Notes under the pieces: generated by a model
Databases searched by the model: none
What the model saw: the letters and a program-made list of their open reading frames with translations, nothing else
What the model was told of the DNA's origin: nothing
Shown here: piece by piece, positions 10,921 through 21,372 of the stretch
How positions within the stretch are numbered: position 1 is the stretch's first letter
Layout of the letters: the number at the start of each line of letters is the position of its first letter
Position numbers and translations under genes: made by a program
Source: Reticulitermes speratus
Lineage: Eukaryota; Arthropoda; Insecta; Blattodea; Rhinotermitidae
DNA: 64,000 nt
Assembly: GCA_021186555.1 (NCBI GenBank)
Contig: JAJKFL010000427.1
Location: 19,740,505-19,804,504 of the forward strand
Direction of reading: 5' to 3'

Positions 10921-11303
10921 CTAAATTTGTCCCACGCCCACTGATCAACTGTTGGTGCTACTATAAAAATAAGGAAGATTATGTAGGTGGAGCACGTAGC
11001 ACGCATAGGAGAGATAAAAAATACGAACACATTTTGTCGGAAGGACTACATTTAAGAGGCAACTTACAAGACCTAGGAGCAGATTGTTTAGGGGTAAAAA
11101 TGGACGTTTACAAAGCATGATCAGGGAGTGAACTGGTTTCACCTGATTCCTGATAGGGGAAATTAGCGGCGTTAAGAAAACACTATAATAAACCTTTGGG
11201 TTCCATAAAAGACGAGCAGTTTCTTGAATTTGCCTTCTGGTTGAATACTGGCTTCTGAAAAACGGCTCTCCTGCATGTCATTAGTTGCTTCGTTACTTAT
11301 AAT
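10921..11303. other. No recognised feature
   Basis: Unique-looking AT-rich sequence. A minus-strand 65-codon frame at 11,142-10,945 has no recognisable motif. Confidence 0.4.
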
Positions 11304-11311
11304 ATGTCATA

Positions 11312-11580
11312 CATTTTTTTTCAATGGCTCGACAGCCCCTTGGGGGCCTAGGCCGCCTCATTTTTCGAGGCTTCACGATCACACACTTTTTAGACACACC
11401 ACATTCGGTAGGACTCCTCTGGACGAGGGACCAGCCCGTCACAGAGACCTCTACCTGACAACACACAACACTCCCAAGAGATAGACATCCATGCCCTAGG
11501 TGGGATTCGAACCCACAATCCTAGTAAGCGAGCGGCCGTAGACCCACGCCTTAGACCGCCCGGCCACTGGGATCGGTTAA
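11312..11580 (-). mobile_element. SINE-A copy 3, full length
   Basis: Minus orientation, close in sequence to the copy at 9313. T-rich tail complement at 11,312-11,321 and head at about 11,490-11,576. The 8-bp duplication atgtcata lies at 11,304-11,311 and about 11,582-11,589. Confidence 0.92.
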
Positions 11581-11589
11581 CATGTCATA

Positions 11590-12121
11590 GATACTAGTCG
11601 AAACTACTGTCCTTCAATGACGAAAGTGTTCGTAATTACTGTACACGTGACGACGCCAGATCACAAGGGACGTGTAAAAGATGGAAACTAATGCGCTTCA
11701 TAAATCGCAATTCAATTGTAATAATGATGATTCAGAAGAACTCAATGCACTTCTTTCCTATTGCCGATATGTTCTGTGACGTAAGGGTAGACGGGATGAT
11801 GCTGAAAAACAGTGTGCTATCTTGTCGACTTCTGAAATCATTGATAGTTCTTAAAGCCCTCAAGAGATGGCGAAGTAATCCAAAATAGAGTTGTTCGGAG
11901 GGAAATATAAATCTAGACGGGAACCCACCTAATTACTGCGTGACCGTTGATGGCTCCACAGGATTTTAACAATGACGTTTCATCCACAGTTTCTACATAT
12001 TTAAAGATACTTCCTGAGCATCTATTCTGAAGAAAATTAAACCAGGAGAAACCTTCGTCCGGACAGCACTTGCCACTTTCTGATTATAATCGCGTACTTT
12101 GAGGAATCACAAAGGAGGACG
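11590..12121. other. No recognised feature
   Basis: No repeat family or gene is apparent; a 65-codon frame at 11,691 has no known motif. Confidence 0.4.
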
Positions 12122-12240
12122 ATGTTTGATCCCAGAGGAGTCCGTAGGGGATACATGGTGAATAAAGAGGCACTGGCACAGGGTTTCCGCCCAGACACTT
12201 CTGGTTTTACATGTCGTTCTCATTCCGCCAACACTCGATC
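12122..12240 (+). mobile_element. SINE-B fragment, old
   Basis: Diverged SINE-B lacking the 5' part of the head. Its B box remnant (gtttgatccca) runs into 'ggcactggcacagg', 'cacttctggttttac' and 'cattccgccaacactcgat', in family order. It lies directly upstream of a younger SINE-B. Confidence 0.7.
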
Positions 12241-12272
12241 GTACCACTAACGCTATGTAATCGCATCAGCTA

Positions 12273-12519
12273 GCCGTGCCATGGCTCAGGCGGTTAGTCA
12301 CCGGCCTCTCACCGCCGAGGCCCGGGTTCGATCCCGGGTCGGTCCATTTGGGATTTTTGGTGGACAAAGTGGCACTGGGACAGGTTTTCCCCCCGAGTAC
12401 TTCGGTTTTCACCTGTCAATTTCATTCCACCGATGCTCATTACTTGGAAAAAAGAAAAAACTAATCATATTCATCACAGGGTTGCACAATAAGCCTTCAA
12501 GGCTGCAGTGCGTCCGTAG
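12273..12519 (+). mobile_element. SINE-B copy 4, 3' end missing
   Basis: Excellent head (tggctcaggcggttagtca; gggttcgatcccggg) and body, but it stops at 'gtgcgtccgtagc' without the terminal gcggggccctt block and A tail. It is 3'-truncated or was deleted after insertion. Confidence 0.88.
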
Positions 12520-15154
12520 CTTCTTATCAGTTGACACAGTGAATAACAAAGCATTAAAAATACTTCCAGGCGGATTATTTCTTATCACTAATAATATTGA
12601 GCATGAAATTCATGTAAGTGTTTTTTAATTCCCTTCCTTCTTCACAAAAAACACAAGAGGCTCTTTTTATGTTGAATTTTATCTTATTCTATCTCCACTG
12701 AAAGAACAAACCGTATTTGTTTTTAAGTAAATAATCGCTGTTTATTCTGAGAATAATTCAAAGCACAGAAATATACTGTGTGGGCGAAATTCAGAATGTA
12801 ATGCAATGTCTAATACATCAGATTGTAAGTCAGCTGATTACAGGAGTGAATTTAAGAAGTCAATATGTACTGTGACCTCATAAGGCCTACTGTATAACAG
12901 CTCTGATGATACATGGGTATGGAGCATTGCTGGAATGGCATCTGGCAAGGGAAACAACTGCTCCAGTGCCACTTTCTGTACCACAAATCACAAACGTGCT
13001 GCCCTGGAACTGAACACATGTCTCCACGACAAACGACTATCCGACTGACTAATTACGTGTAACTAACTATACTCTGGATTCCGGTCTTCTGGGATGTGCC
13101 GTTGCGTCTCTTGGTATTATCTTTCGAAACGTCATAAACCACTCAACTGACGTTTAGATGGAAAGGGTCGCCTTCATTTTAAAGGGTCCAACGTCCATGA
13201 AGTATGACCTTCAGTACTTGGAGATGAAGGAGGCGCATTCCTTCGAAACGTGTGGATCCAATTATCCAGCGACGCACCGTCACATTCCACAAGAGGGGAA
13301 TTCCCGACTTAACCGCTACGAAAACCTCAAAACCCTTATAACTGTCTCCTCCTTACATAATTTGCCTTAGCATCTGAAGTCATGAGACCGGTCAAAATAG
13401 TCACTGTTTTATTGAACCAGACTATTCATCGCCGTTTCATTTTTACATTGCTAAGTTTCTTACTTTGTTCGTCACCGTATTCATAATATACAGCCAACGA
13501 AATGCATCTGAACTATAATAATCCTCCGAACATTCTGATAAGTTTACTAATCGATGGTTTATTTAAGAACAGTGTTTCAGACACTTAAATTATGTAGAAT
13601 CGAAATTTATAGGGTTATTATTTTAACTTACCAATATTGTTGGTGATTTCTCGAAGGTATTCCAACGATCATGTGGAAGGAGGCGAAGAAAGGGAGACGT
13701 CTGACAAGAGAAGCGAGCCTACAGGAAGTAACAAACAACGTCCCTGCAGTGAGTTATGAATTGTAGAGGATTTGGGAGAAGCCTGTTGTGACCGACTTTA
13801 AGGCATTTGTTTGGAAACACTGAAGAAACCCACGTATAGTGTCAGTACCAACACATGAGCGAGACCTTCCGAAAATGAAGCAGACGTGCGTTCATTCCGA
13901 GGCTCAAATCATATATTTCTAATATATATTTAATATTATCCTGTTATGAAACACCCCTTGGCAGAGCTGGTTTGAGTCCAGCATAGGGAATTGGTTGACG
14001 AAAACAAACAGCAAACATGCGTGTCGCTGATAGTTCAACTACAGCGCCTTTAGTTTCTCAGAGTCGGATGAAATTTCGAGTCCCACTCCTCAATAGGCAG
14101 AAGCCAAAAGTTCCAGAATACCAGCAAAGCAGTGACTTCAAAGGAAGAGCTTTCAGCTAGGTAACTTGGTCGCCTAGTTTTAAAGTTCAAAACCTGAAGA
14201 TGAGAGGATGAAAGTCAGTAACTGGACAAACTCAGTTCTCTACGTTAATTTGGCTTGAGAAGTTTAACTCTCATTAAGTCATTAGTAGATGAAAAAAGAA
14301 ACACCCACTCTAATTACGCGCAAATCCCACGGAGCTCATCCTTCCTAGCAACCAAAATATCTTGACTCCTGCCTTCAAGAGAAAACAATAATGGAACTGA
14401 AAATATCCCACACAACAATTGGACTCTTCGTGAATACCCAGACTACCAGTCAGAATCATTCCATGTCTCAAGCGAACTATCATGTAATTTCGTCTTGAAG
14501 GACGTAACATGTACCATGTTAAGAGTTTTTAATGGGCGCCGAGCATTTGTTCCGTAATCACATATCTTGTCTGGATATTTGACTAATTTTTGAGTATAAT
14601 AAAAACAATAACATGTGTTGTGTGAATTCAGTACCAATTTAGGCATGACCATCAACAACCCGTCAACTCGAATAAACCAACCACCTTCACTATTCGTCAT
14701 ATTCTCATCTATCGAGCTAATACGGTACAGCAGGTCGGTGTCTGGCTGTGGATGTCAAAAGACAGAAAGAGACGCACCACATCAACTCACAGGGAAACAA
14801 GGAAAAGATGTCCGGTTTTAATGCTTCCATCTACGGTTAGTTTCTCCAAAATTCTTCTTAAACATTTCGGCTCATACAATTATGAAATATCTAATTCCCC
14901 ATGCATATTACATGCCCCGCCTACTCGCGGGATTTCAAATCACATCAAACGTCGCTGTCGATTTAAAAAACTTGATGGCAAGCCTATTTCGTATTCGGGG
15001 TACATGGTTTTAGATCTCGGTCCAGGCACAAGTTAACCTCATGTTTTATATATTTTTTTAAATTACTCCAGGCAAATGTTGGAATAGTGCATTAAGTGAG
15101 GCCAAGACCGCTGTCTAAAACATTCTTTCCAATTCGTTATTGATTTATTTCTCT
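12520..15154. other. 2.6 kb with no gene; one possible family-B remnant
   Basis: Near 13,084-13,165 a segment (ggtcttctgggatgtgcc, then ttgcgtctc and cgaaacgtc) resembles the termini of the hammerhead-bearing family B at 43,355, 47,655 and 51,805, and is probably a remnant. The remaining sequence contains only short frames (up to 94 codons at 14,752) without recognisable domains. Confidence 0.4.
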
Positions 15155-15166
15155 GTTATTATGAAC

Positions 15167-15435
15167 TTCTTCTTCTTCTTCTATGGCTCGACAGCCCTAT
15201 ATGGGCCTGGGCCTCCTCGTTTCGTCGAGACTTCACGATCACACACATTAGACACACCACAGTCGGTAGGACTCCTCTGGACGAGTGACCAGTCCGTCGC
15301 AGAGACCTCTACCTGACAACACACAACACTCACAAGAGACAGACATCCATGCCCTAGGTGGGATTCGAACCCACGATCCTAGTAAGCGAGCGGCCGAAGA
15401 CCCACGCCTTAGACCGCGCGGCCACTGGGATCGGC
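15167..15435 (-). mobile_element. SINE-A copy 4, full length with (CTT)n
   Basis: Minus orientation. A (CTT)n run (a GAA tail on the SINE strand) at 15,167-15,181 precedes the conserved body and head. The flanks share gttattat(g/a)aac (12 bp, one mismatch) at 15,155-15,166 and 15,436-15,447. Confidence 0.92.
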
Positions 15436-15447
15436 GTTATTATAAAC

Positions 15448-15844
15448 TACATAATCCAAATTACCAAACGAGACTTTAATCTCAATGCATAAGAAGAGGT
15501 TTGGTTCATTTCTTCCTTGGCTGCTTCTTCCTTTCTTTTGTTTATTTGTTTCTCTGATGCCACGGTAACTATTGCTGCTAAATCAGAGGGAATCCCCAAC
15601 TGGGGAACGCCGTCTATCTGAGAAAACCCGTCCCTCGGGTGAAATCCAACCGAGAGCCCTTGCTATTAATAATAAAGGAACGTTGTTATTTCCTCCATGG
15701 AAATGCTCTTTACATGTTCTTCAGTCGTCGATTAGGTAGTGGATATGTTTAAGATATGCCTACGCTAAAGACACAGATTCTCTTAAAACAATACAAGTTT
15801 TTAGGACTGCTATATATTCTACAGCAGTAAATATTTATGTGTAA
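15448..15844. other. No gene; possible old short repeat
   Basis: Bases 15,550-15,665 (aatccccaactggggaacgc and following) have the GC-rich look of a decayed SINE, but I cannot match them to a family in the window. Confidence 0.3.
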
Positions 15845-16510
15845 TTATTTCTTAACCGTGCTTACTTTATGTACTATCAGGTTTAACACTCAAAAATTCT
15901 ACGATCTCTTCACAGAGTGTCTTTGGATGTGTTTTATATATCACAAAAAAAAACCGCGATTTTTGCATTTTACATCACTGAATGGGTTTTAGGCGCGTTT
16001 GAAAAACTGCGAAAAGCAACTATTAGCTTCGTTGTATCTGTCTGTCCGTCCGTCTGGCTCTCTGTCCGCTGTCCGCATGGAACAACTCGGCTCCCGCTGC
16101 ACGGATTTTTATGTAATTTGATATTTGATTATCCTCCGAAAAATCTGTCGAGAAAATTGAAGTTTCATTAAAATCTGACAAGAATGACTGTTACTTTACG
16201 TGAAGACTTATGTACATTTATGGCAATATCTCGCCGAATTCTTCTTAGAATGAGAAATTTTCACACAAACGTTGTAGAGAAAATAAAAATACGCATTTTA
16301 TGTTCAATAACTTTTTTTCATAAAATCGGGCCTTTCATTAAATAACGTGTACAAATATGGTAGAGCCGAACAGGCCACAGATGACAATATAATCTGGCGC
16401 ATACGCTTTGAATGCCGAATAATTAAGGCAAGAATACAGACACTCAGAATATTTAATAATTATTGCTTTTCCACAGCAAGAATGGCCACGCGAACGCGCC
16501 TAAGTATTAC
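15845..16510 (+). repeat. Dispersed repeat family E, copy 1
   Basis: Shares an ordered set of blocks with 33,590-34,000: aacaactcggctcccgctg, ctgtcgagaa, taaaatctgacaagaat, tttacgtgaagac, ttatgtac, caataactttttt, cacagatgacaatataat, gcgcat. Subfamily copies lie at 37,020 and 52,930. It has no credible coding frame; an 84-codon frame at 15,917 crosses the copy without a known domain. The class is unknown. Confidence 0.65.
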
Positions 16511-16573
16511 GTTATACGTATATTACCTCTACACGTTATTTTCACCGTACATATTTTATTTTATATAGTCTTA

Positions 16574-16823
16574 GAAATCACTCGTCTACCAACACCTGCA
16601 CTATTAAAATAAATTGTCACTCAATGGTACCCTACAAATGTTTCGGTCACTACATGACCATCATCAGGGTATCTATATATATGTGTATGCACTTCACTGC
16701 GCGCTGTCCACTTGTGTTGTACATATGTAGGGTACCATTGAGTGACAATTTATTTTAATAGCAGTTGTTGGTAGACGAGTGATTTATATTACCATAATGC
16801 ACGGTGAACAAAAAGTAAAGTTG
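16574..16823 (+). mobile_element. Hammerhead-bearing palindromic element with 12-bp TSD
   Basis: A 250-bp insertion between tatatagtctta at 16,562-16,573 and 16,824-16,835. Inverted arms of about 60 bp (left about 16,578-16,638; right about 16,725-16,785) flank a roughly 85-bp centre. A 3' tail with ATGCACGGTGAA (16,797-16,808) is on the right only. The left arm is followed by a complete hammerhead core on the minus strand; on the right the identity begins at TGTAGGG, at the predicted cleavage site. No protein is encoded. Confidence 0.82.
16628..16673 (-). ncRNA. Hammerhead ribozyme-like motif (type I)
   Basis: On the minus strand: ACC, CTGATGA, T, stem II GGTCA/TGACC with a 6-nt loop, GAAAC, a 3-4 nt loop, GTA, GGGT. 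Stem I pairs two bases immediately, and four more if one G bulges. The core is complete. Confidence 0.65.
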
Positions 16824-16828
16824 TATAT

Positions 16829-16883
16829 AGTCTTATTCCGACAAATGTACACTTTACATGTGTACATTTGTCGGAATAAGACT
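16829..16883. repeat. 24-bp perfect inverted repeat
   Basis: Arms 16,829-16,852 and 16,860-16,883 (agtcttattccgacaaatgt and continuation) are perfect complements around a 7-nt loop. The left arm overlaps the right-hand target duplication of the element at 16,574, so that element inserted at the edge of this hairpin. Confidence 0.8.
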
Positions 16884-16907
16884 GTATATATATATATATA
16901 TTGCCTC

Positions 16908-17227
16908 AGTCTTATTTTGGATAATGCACCTTGAAAATTTTACCCGTAGTGAAAATTAGGTCGTAGCCCCCATAATAACACTACCAACACCGAAGCTCTT
17001 AATTAGAGCAATGCATGTTTTATTCTCTTATGGGAATATCGCCGATACATGGTGTGGAGACCTAATTTTCACTACGGGTAAAATTTTCAAGGTGCATTAT
17101 CCAAAATAAGACTGAGTGCTTCGTGTTACGTTTGAGAAAAATTGGTGAACGGGACAATTTGTAATTGTAGGATGTGTTCTGATGTATCCAACTAAGCCAG
17201 AAAATAAAGCTTTCAATTCAAAAAAAA
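16908..17227 (+). mobile_element. Poly(A)-tailed retroinsertion with inverted 5' portion
   Basis: Flanked by the 14-bp duplication atatatattgcctc at 16,894-16,907 and 17,228-17,241. The 3' end has an AATAAA polyadenylation signal about 20 nt before an A run. The first 56 bp (16,907-16,962) are a perfect reverse complement of 17,059-17,114, as expected from LINE-type twin priming (5' inversion). The source transcript is not identified, and no frame of note is present. Confidence 0.75.
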
Positions 17228-17404
17228 ATATATATTGCCTCTCTTGTTATAATCGAGATGGACAGCGTTTACTGCACAGTACGACCAGTGTCATTAAATC
17301 AAACATATTCGTCCCTAAAGGGTTAAAGCTATAAAATATTCTGTTAATAAAACAGAAAAGAATTAACATACTAACAAGTAATTACGTTTCTATAATTAAA
17401 AAAG

Positions 17405-17650
17405 TAAAGCAATCCCTGTATAGGCCTGGACAGGCCCTGAGGGTTCCTAGAGGTTAAGGCTTCCACATTTCAAGACAATCGGCACAGGAACTTGGTAGGA
17501 TTGTCAGCCTTACGCATTGGCCGCTTTTACCCCCCAGAAAATATTCCTGGTACTCATTTCTGTTAGAGGCTGAGTCGACCCCAGGGCCATACTGCGGCCG
17601 GAAGGATTATGTCAATGAAAAATTCCCATGACACCATCGGGAATCGACGT
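17405..17650 (-). mobile_element. SINE-D copy 1, diverged
   Basis: Minus-strand relative of the copy at 44,726. Shared blocks in order: gtaaagcaatccc, cctggacaggccct, acaatcggcaca/gaaatga, gttgtcagcc, ccccccagaaaatatt, ctggtactca, catcgggaatcga. The tRNA head is eroded apart from its B box remnant (gattcccg). Confidence 0.75.
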
Positions 17651-18738
17651 TTTTATAAGTAGACAATTAAGTACTAAACCTACGAAATACAAGCCTAACA
17701 TGAAGTAACTTTTTTACTGAAAATTTAAAATCTTGGCGTCCATGTGCAAAGGAGATGATTTGAGTCAAAGAATGGCTACAGTTTTTTGGCTGCTACATGT
17801 ATGCATACAGTGTGTATATGTTAAGCTATTTTGTGATCATTTGTATTATTTCTGAATGGTTTTAACTTTGTTTTGTGTCGGTAGTTTCACGCAAAATATG
17901 ACCTGCCGCCTTACCGGGAGAACACCGGACATGCGGCTAGTAGACAATAACTACACAAACGATATACTTACTGAATGTATCCCGTCTTGACTCGCATTCT
18001 AACACTCTACCTCGCAAACCACGTGATATGCGCAAAGTTTACTTCATGCAACAGAATAATTTAAACGAAACGTGCCACGTCATTAGTTTCCTTCTCTGCC
18101 GCGCACTAACTCAAGCAGTATTCATTTCCCCAGACGCACTTTTTAATATGACGTCAGTTACGCACCATCAAACAAAGTTCATCCGACTCAAAGCAGCATA
18201 AATGACTTAAGTGCGGCTTCAGTCCAGATTCCCAGAAGTAATGTATTATGCACTTATGACAAAGGGGTCGAGAAGGTAGTCAGACTGGATGGTTACTAAG
18301 TTACGTAGCCTAATGACACCCTCGTCAACCGCACGAAGTCTTACACTCCGTACGATGTAGCCCTACTATTCAAAACAATGTGGTTACCACATGCATGAGC
18401 CTATAAGGTCTCGTCGTATATAAAGTTTTTCACAAGTCCCTAAAAATCATTAAAAACTTTTTTTAAATTGTCAACACTTGTAATCTCACAATAGTTCCAC
18501 CTTTTATAAAACTTATAACACTGTTGTTGTATAATACTTAAGCATATTCACTTATGCGTCCTGTTTTGCATATCGAAGTATGTCTCGTAGAGACGATGTG
18601 TAGTGTACTTTTTATTGTGGATTTTCTATAATTTGAAGTCTGGGATATTATGTCAGCGCGTTGTTATTGGCGTATTGTCATTTTCTTATGCTCATATCTT
18701 ATGTGTGTTTAACATATGGACTACGCAATTTAATGTAG
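17651..18738. other. No recognised feature
   Basis: AT-rich with no gene or family signature that I can place. A T-rich segment near 18,440-18,480 is low complexity. Confidence 0.4.
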
Positions 18739-18740
18739 TA

Positions 18741-18785
18741 TTCCCCTGAAGATGGTCAGGTACCTGACCGAAACATGTCGGGTTA
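18741..18785 (+). ncRNA. Hammerhead ribozyme-like motif (type I), intact core
   Basis: Stem I CCC (18,743-18,745), CTGAAGA (18,746-18,752), T, a 7-bp stem II GGTCAGG/CCTGACC with TA between, GAAAC (18,770-18,774), AT, GTC (18,777-18,779), GGG. A tail motif ATGCACGGTGAA follows at 18,855-18,866, about 85 nt downstream, as in the insertions at 5817 and 16,574. Element ends are not resolved. Confidence 0.75.
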
Positions 18786-19128
18786 ATTAATCTACTATTA
18801 AAGTTTTTAATAGTGATTGTGCATCAAGTTGGTCTTGGTTTTAATATATACAAGATGCACGGTGAAAACAATATTAAATAAATGGTATGTGATCTACCAC
18901 GGCATAATCAACCAGACAACATTGAGGTATTCCCTTTGAAGGAAGATGATAAAAACTGACAAAGATGTTCGTCGACAATGGAGGATAAAATATTGTTTAG
19001 AATCGTAAAACAATATTTGGTAATTGGTTTATATTTTAAACATTTTTAGTAATTTTAATTGACAGTGTACTTTAATTCTACACACGTAAGACTTTGACAG
19101 AATTTGTTGTACTTGTAAGCCTTTGTAC
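18786..19128. other. Hammerhead element 3' tail, then no recognised feature
   Basis: Up to about 18,880 this is the 3' part of the element whose ribozyme-like core lies just upstream, including its ATGCACGGTGAA block. The rest is AT-rich without signals. Confidence 0.45.
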
Positions 19129-19175
19129 ATACCTCCCTGATGATGACCTTGTAGAGGTCGAAACTTGCAGGAGGG
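19129..19175 (+). ncRNA. Hammerhead ribozyme-like motif, cleavage triplet altered
   Basis: Stem I CCTCC/GGAGG (5 bp, 19,132-19,136 with 19,170-19,174), CTGATGA (19,137-19,143), T, stem II GACCT/AGGTC with loop TGTAG, GAAAC (19,160-19,164), TT, then GCA where GUH is expected. Helices are perfect but the triplet change should weaken cleavage. Confidence 0.68.
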
Positions 19176-19464
19176 TTCAAATACTGTATGATCAATCTAA
19201 TGCACTGGACATGAGTTACGTTCAATTTGTAAATGGTTTGTGTTTGGCAAGATGCTCAGAATAAACATACAATACTTCCTTAAACAACATAAAACAATTG
19301 GTCTTTGTACTGAAAACACAGTGTGTTTTTGTGAGTTAGGAACTTAATTCTTAAGTACCATGTAAAAGATCCTCGAAATGTTCAATTTAAACAATGCACT
19401 TCCGGTTTTAAAAAGGGGAAACACAGGCAATCACAATACTAGGTTTTCATTTTGTTCTATTAAA
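19176..19464. other. No recognised feature
   Basis: AT-rich sequence following the hammerhead-like site; no tail motif or terminal duplication was found. Confidence 0.35.
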
Positions 19465-19493
19465 CAACCTACCTATTTCGATCCTACTGGATC
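19465..19493 (-). ncRNA. Hammerhead-like remnant cut by a SINE-A
   Basis: The minus strand reads stem II GATCC/GGATC, GAAA, TAG, GTA, GG, but the CUGANGA strand is missing where the SINE-A fragment begins. A related stem II (gatccagtaggatcgaa) recurs near 25,711-25,727. Confidence 0.4.
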
Positions 19494-19617
19494 ATGGCGC
19501 AACAGCTCCTAGTGGGCCAGGGCTTCGTCATCATCGAGGCTTCACGTTCACACTCATTTAGACACATCACAGTCGGTAGGTCTTCTCTGGAGGAGTGATC
19601 AGCCTGACGCAGAGACC
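19494..19617 (-). mobile_element. SINE-A 3' fragment
   Basis: Only the body from the tail side (tggcgcaacagctcctag, tcgaggcttcacg, cagtcggtagg, gcagagacc) is present. The tRNA head is missing beyond 19,617. It matches the diverged copy at 58,185 better than the young copies. Confidence 0.75.
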
Positions 19618-20028
19618 GGGAGAAGCCATACTGAATACAAGTGTCAGTTGTATACCATACATTACACAGAATGTCACTTCTATAAGATTTGTATAATGAA
19701 ACCTGTTTAAATCACACACAAACGCATATGAAAGTTGTTTACCTCCTTCAGTCACTTTATGTAGTTCCATCAGTTCATTTTACGTATTTTTAATACGTTA
19801 AAATTAATTGCCTTTGTGTTATGTTCTTTCCTTCTAAGAACAGTAGATGTTACCAGTGACACGTGTTGCATTTCATGGCTCGTTCTTACATGCTGCTGTC
19901 TATTACTTACATATCCAGAAACTTTGTTATCACTCATTGAAACCTCTGAACTCTTCTTTTTAGCTATGTCCACATGTTTTACAATTCACCAGGTTTCGAT
20001 CTCTAAAGGTTTTAACTCATATAATAAC
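19618..20028. other. No recognised feature
   Basis: Opposed open frames of 67-83 codons between 19,567 and 20,067 overlap and show no domain. Confidence 0.35.
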
Positions 20029-20775
20029 ACAGTTGACCCTCGTTATCCGACTGTAATTCCTTCCTGAAAACGGGTCTGATAGTGAAAAATCGGATAGCGG
20101 GGCCGTATTTGACATTATTTTAGATGGGAAAAATAATAATGCGTTCCCAGCCCATCCCAAAAACCCCCAACCGAGTTCCCCACATACTGCTAAAAAAAAC
20201 TCTTTAACGTCTACAAACAATTCAACAATGTTCTTTCCTACTCTGACTCTTGACCAGTGAGGATGGGACAGGTACGTTGTCCCGAAACGTCGGTAAACAA
20301 TTACCACACGACGCCACGTAATACCCCAGAAGACCGCAGATTTCGTCAACATTGCGGCGGAAGCCTGAAATCAATGTTATTTTCTTTAAAAAGGTCCAAA
20401 AATAATTTATGCATAATATTAAACCTGCAAAAGACCAATTACGTAATTAGTAAACACTGAATGTGTCAAATAGCAGTTATTGTACTTACTGATTAAAGTA
20501 AAGAAACAAGCAAGGTGAGGTGGGAGAACAGGGGCTTAGGGTCCCCAGAGTCCCTTCTGGGATCGATCGATCGATTCTTCCAGGTCGATTTACTGAAACG
20601 ATCTGTAAATACCGACGCTCAGTCTCACTAGCCATGGATATGAAATTTTGTCGGACGCGGAGTCGCAATAGCTGGGATTTGAGGCGGATAACGAATTTTA
20701 GTCATTAATATCTGCGAGTCGCTATAGCGAAATATCGCAAAGCGAGAAGGCGGATAGCGAGGGTTGACTATATTC
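20029..20775. mobile_element. pogo/Tigger-like non-autonomous element
   Basis: Left end CAGTTGACCCTCGTTATCCG and right end, read inward, TAGTCAACCCTCGCTATCCG, with TA-rich flanks. Subterminal sequence repeats the 'cggatagcg' theme (near 20,090, 20,690 and 20,750). Tigger elements have CAG-starting ends of this style. There is no transposase. A hammerhead family-B piece lies inside at about 20,247-20,385. The 111-codon minus frame across it is not a recognised protein. Confidence 0.62.
20247..20385 (+). repeat. Hammerhead-bearing family B, copy 1 (single arm)
   Basis: Contains gggac/gtccc stem II, CGAAACGTCGG, then caattaccacacgacgcc, acgtaatacccc, agaagaccgcagat and gcggcggaagcct, in the same order as the right arm of the copy at 51,805. 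Its core strand is damaged (GTGAGGA where CTGANGA is expected). Confidence 0.65.
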
Positions 20776-21362
20776 CTCTTAATTTATGTAGACGAAGACT
20801 GCGTAAACTGGACAACTTCCTAATCTGACACATTGCCATAAAAGTTGACAGACAGCAACTGTCGTCACCAGAGCCGCAAAATGTCGAAGCTTGTAGTTGT
20901 TCTGAGAAATGAAGGAAGTTTATCAGTAATCAGGAAATGTTGCTCTATGTGGCATACTGTCTTACATTTATATGTGCTTCATCTTTTCACTTCTACAATC
21001 TGCTTTTGCTAAAGGAGTAGTTTTCAGTTAAAAAGTTCCATCTACAGATGTGCAAACACACCTTCCTTGGGATAAAATTAAAGCCTTAATATTTTATATA
21101 ATACCTTCCATTCTAAAAGTTTTTGGTGAGAAGGAAAATGGCGTGTTGCTGTAAACTGGACCGGCAGCGGTTTCCTATAACGGACCACCTACTTCATATA
21201 GTCCATTTTAGGAAAATTAAAAGACACCTTTCATTTTAAATTTACAAAGCTGTGGATTGTATTAATCAGCAGGAAACAAGTAATTTGAATTCAGTATATA
21301 AATACACATACACAAGTTACATTTATGTATCCTTTTCCTCATTATAAATTTTTGTGTTGCTT
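20776..21362. other. No recognised feature
   Basis: AT-rich spacer upstream of LINE copy 2; nothing seen. Confidence 0.4.
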
Positions 21363-21372
21363 AGGATATAGA

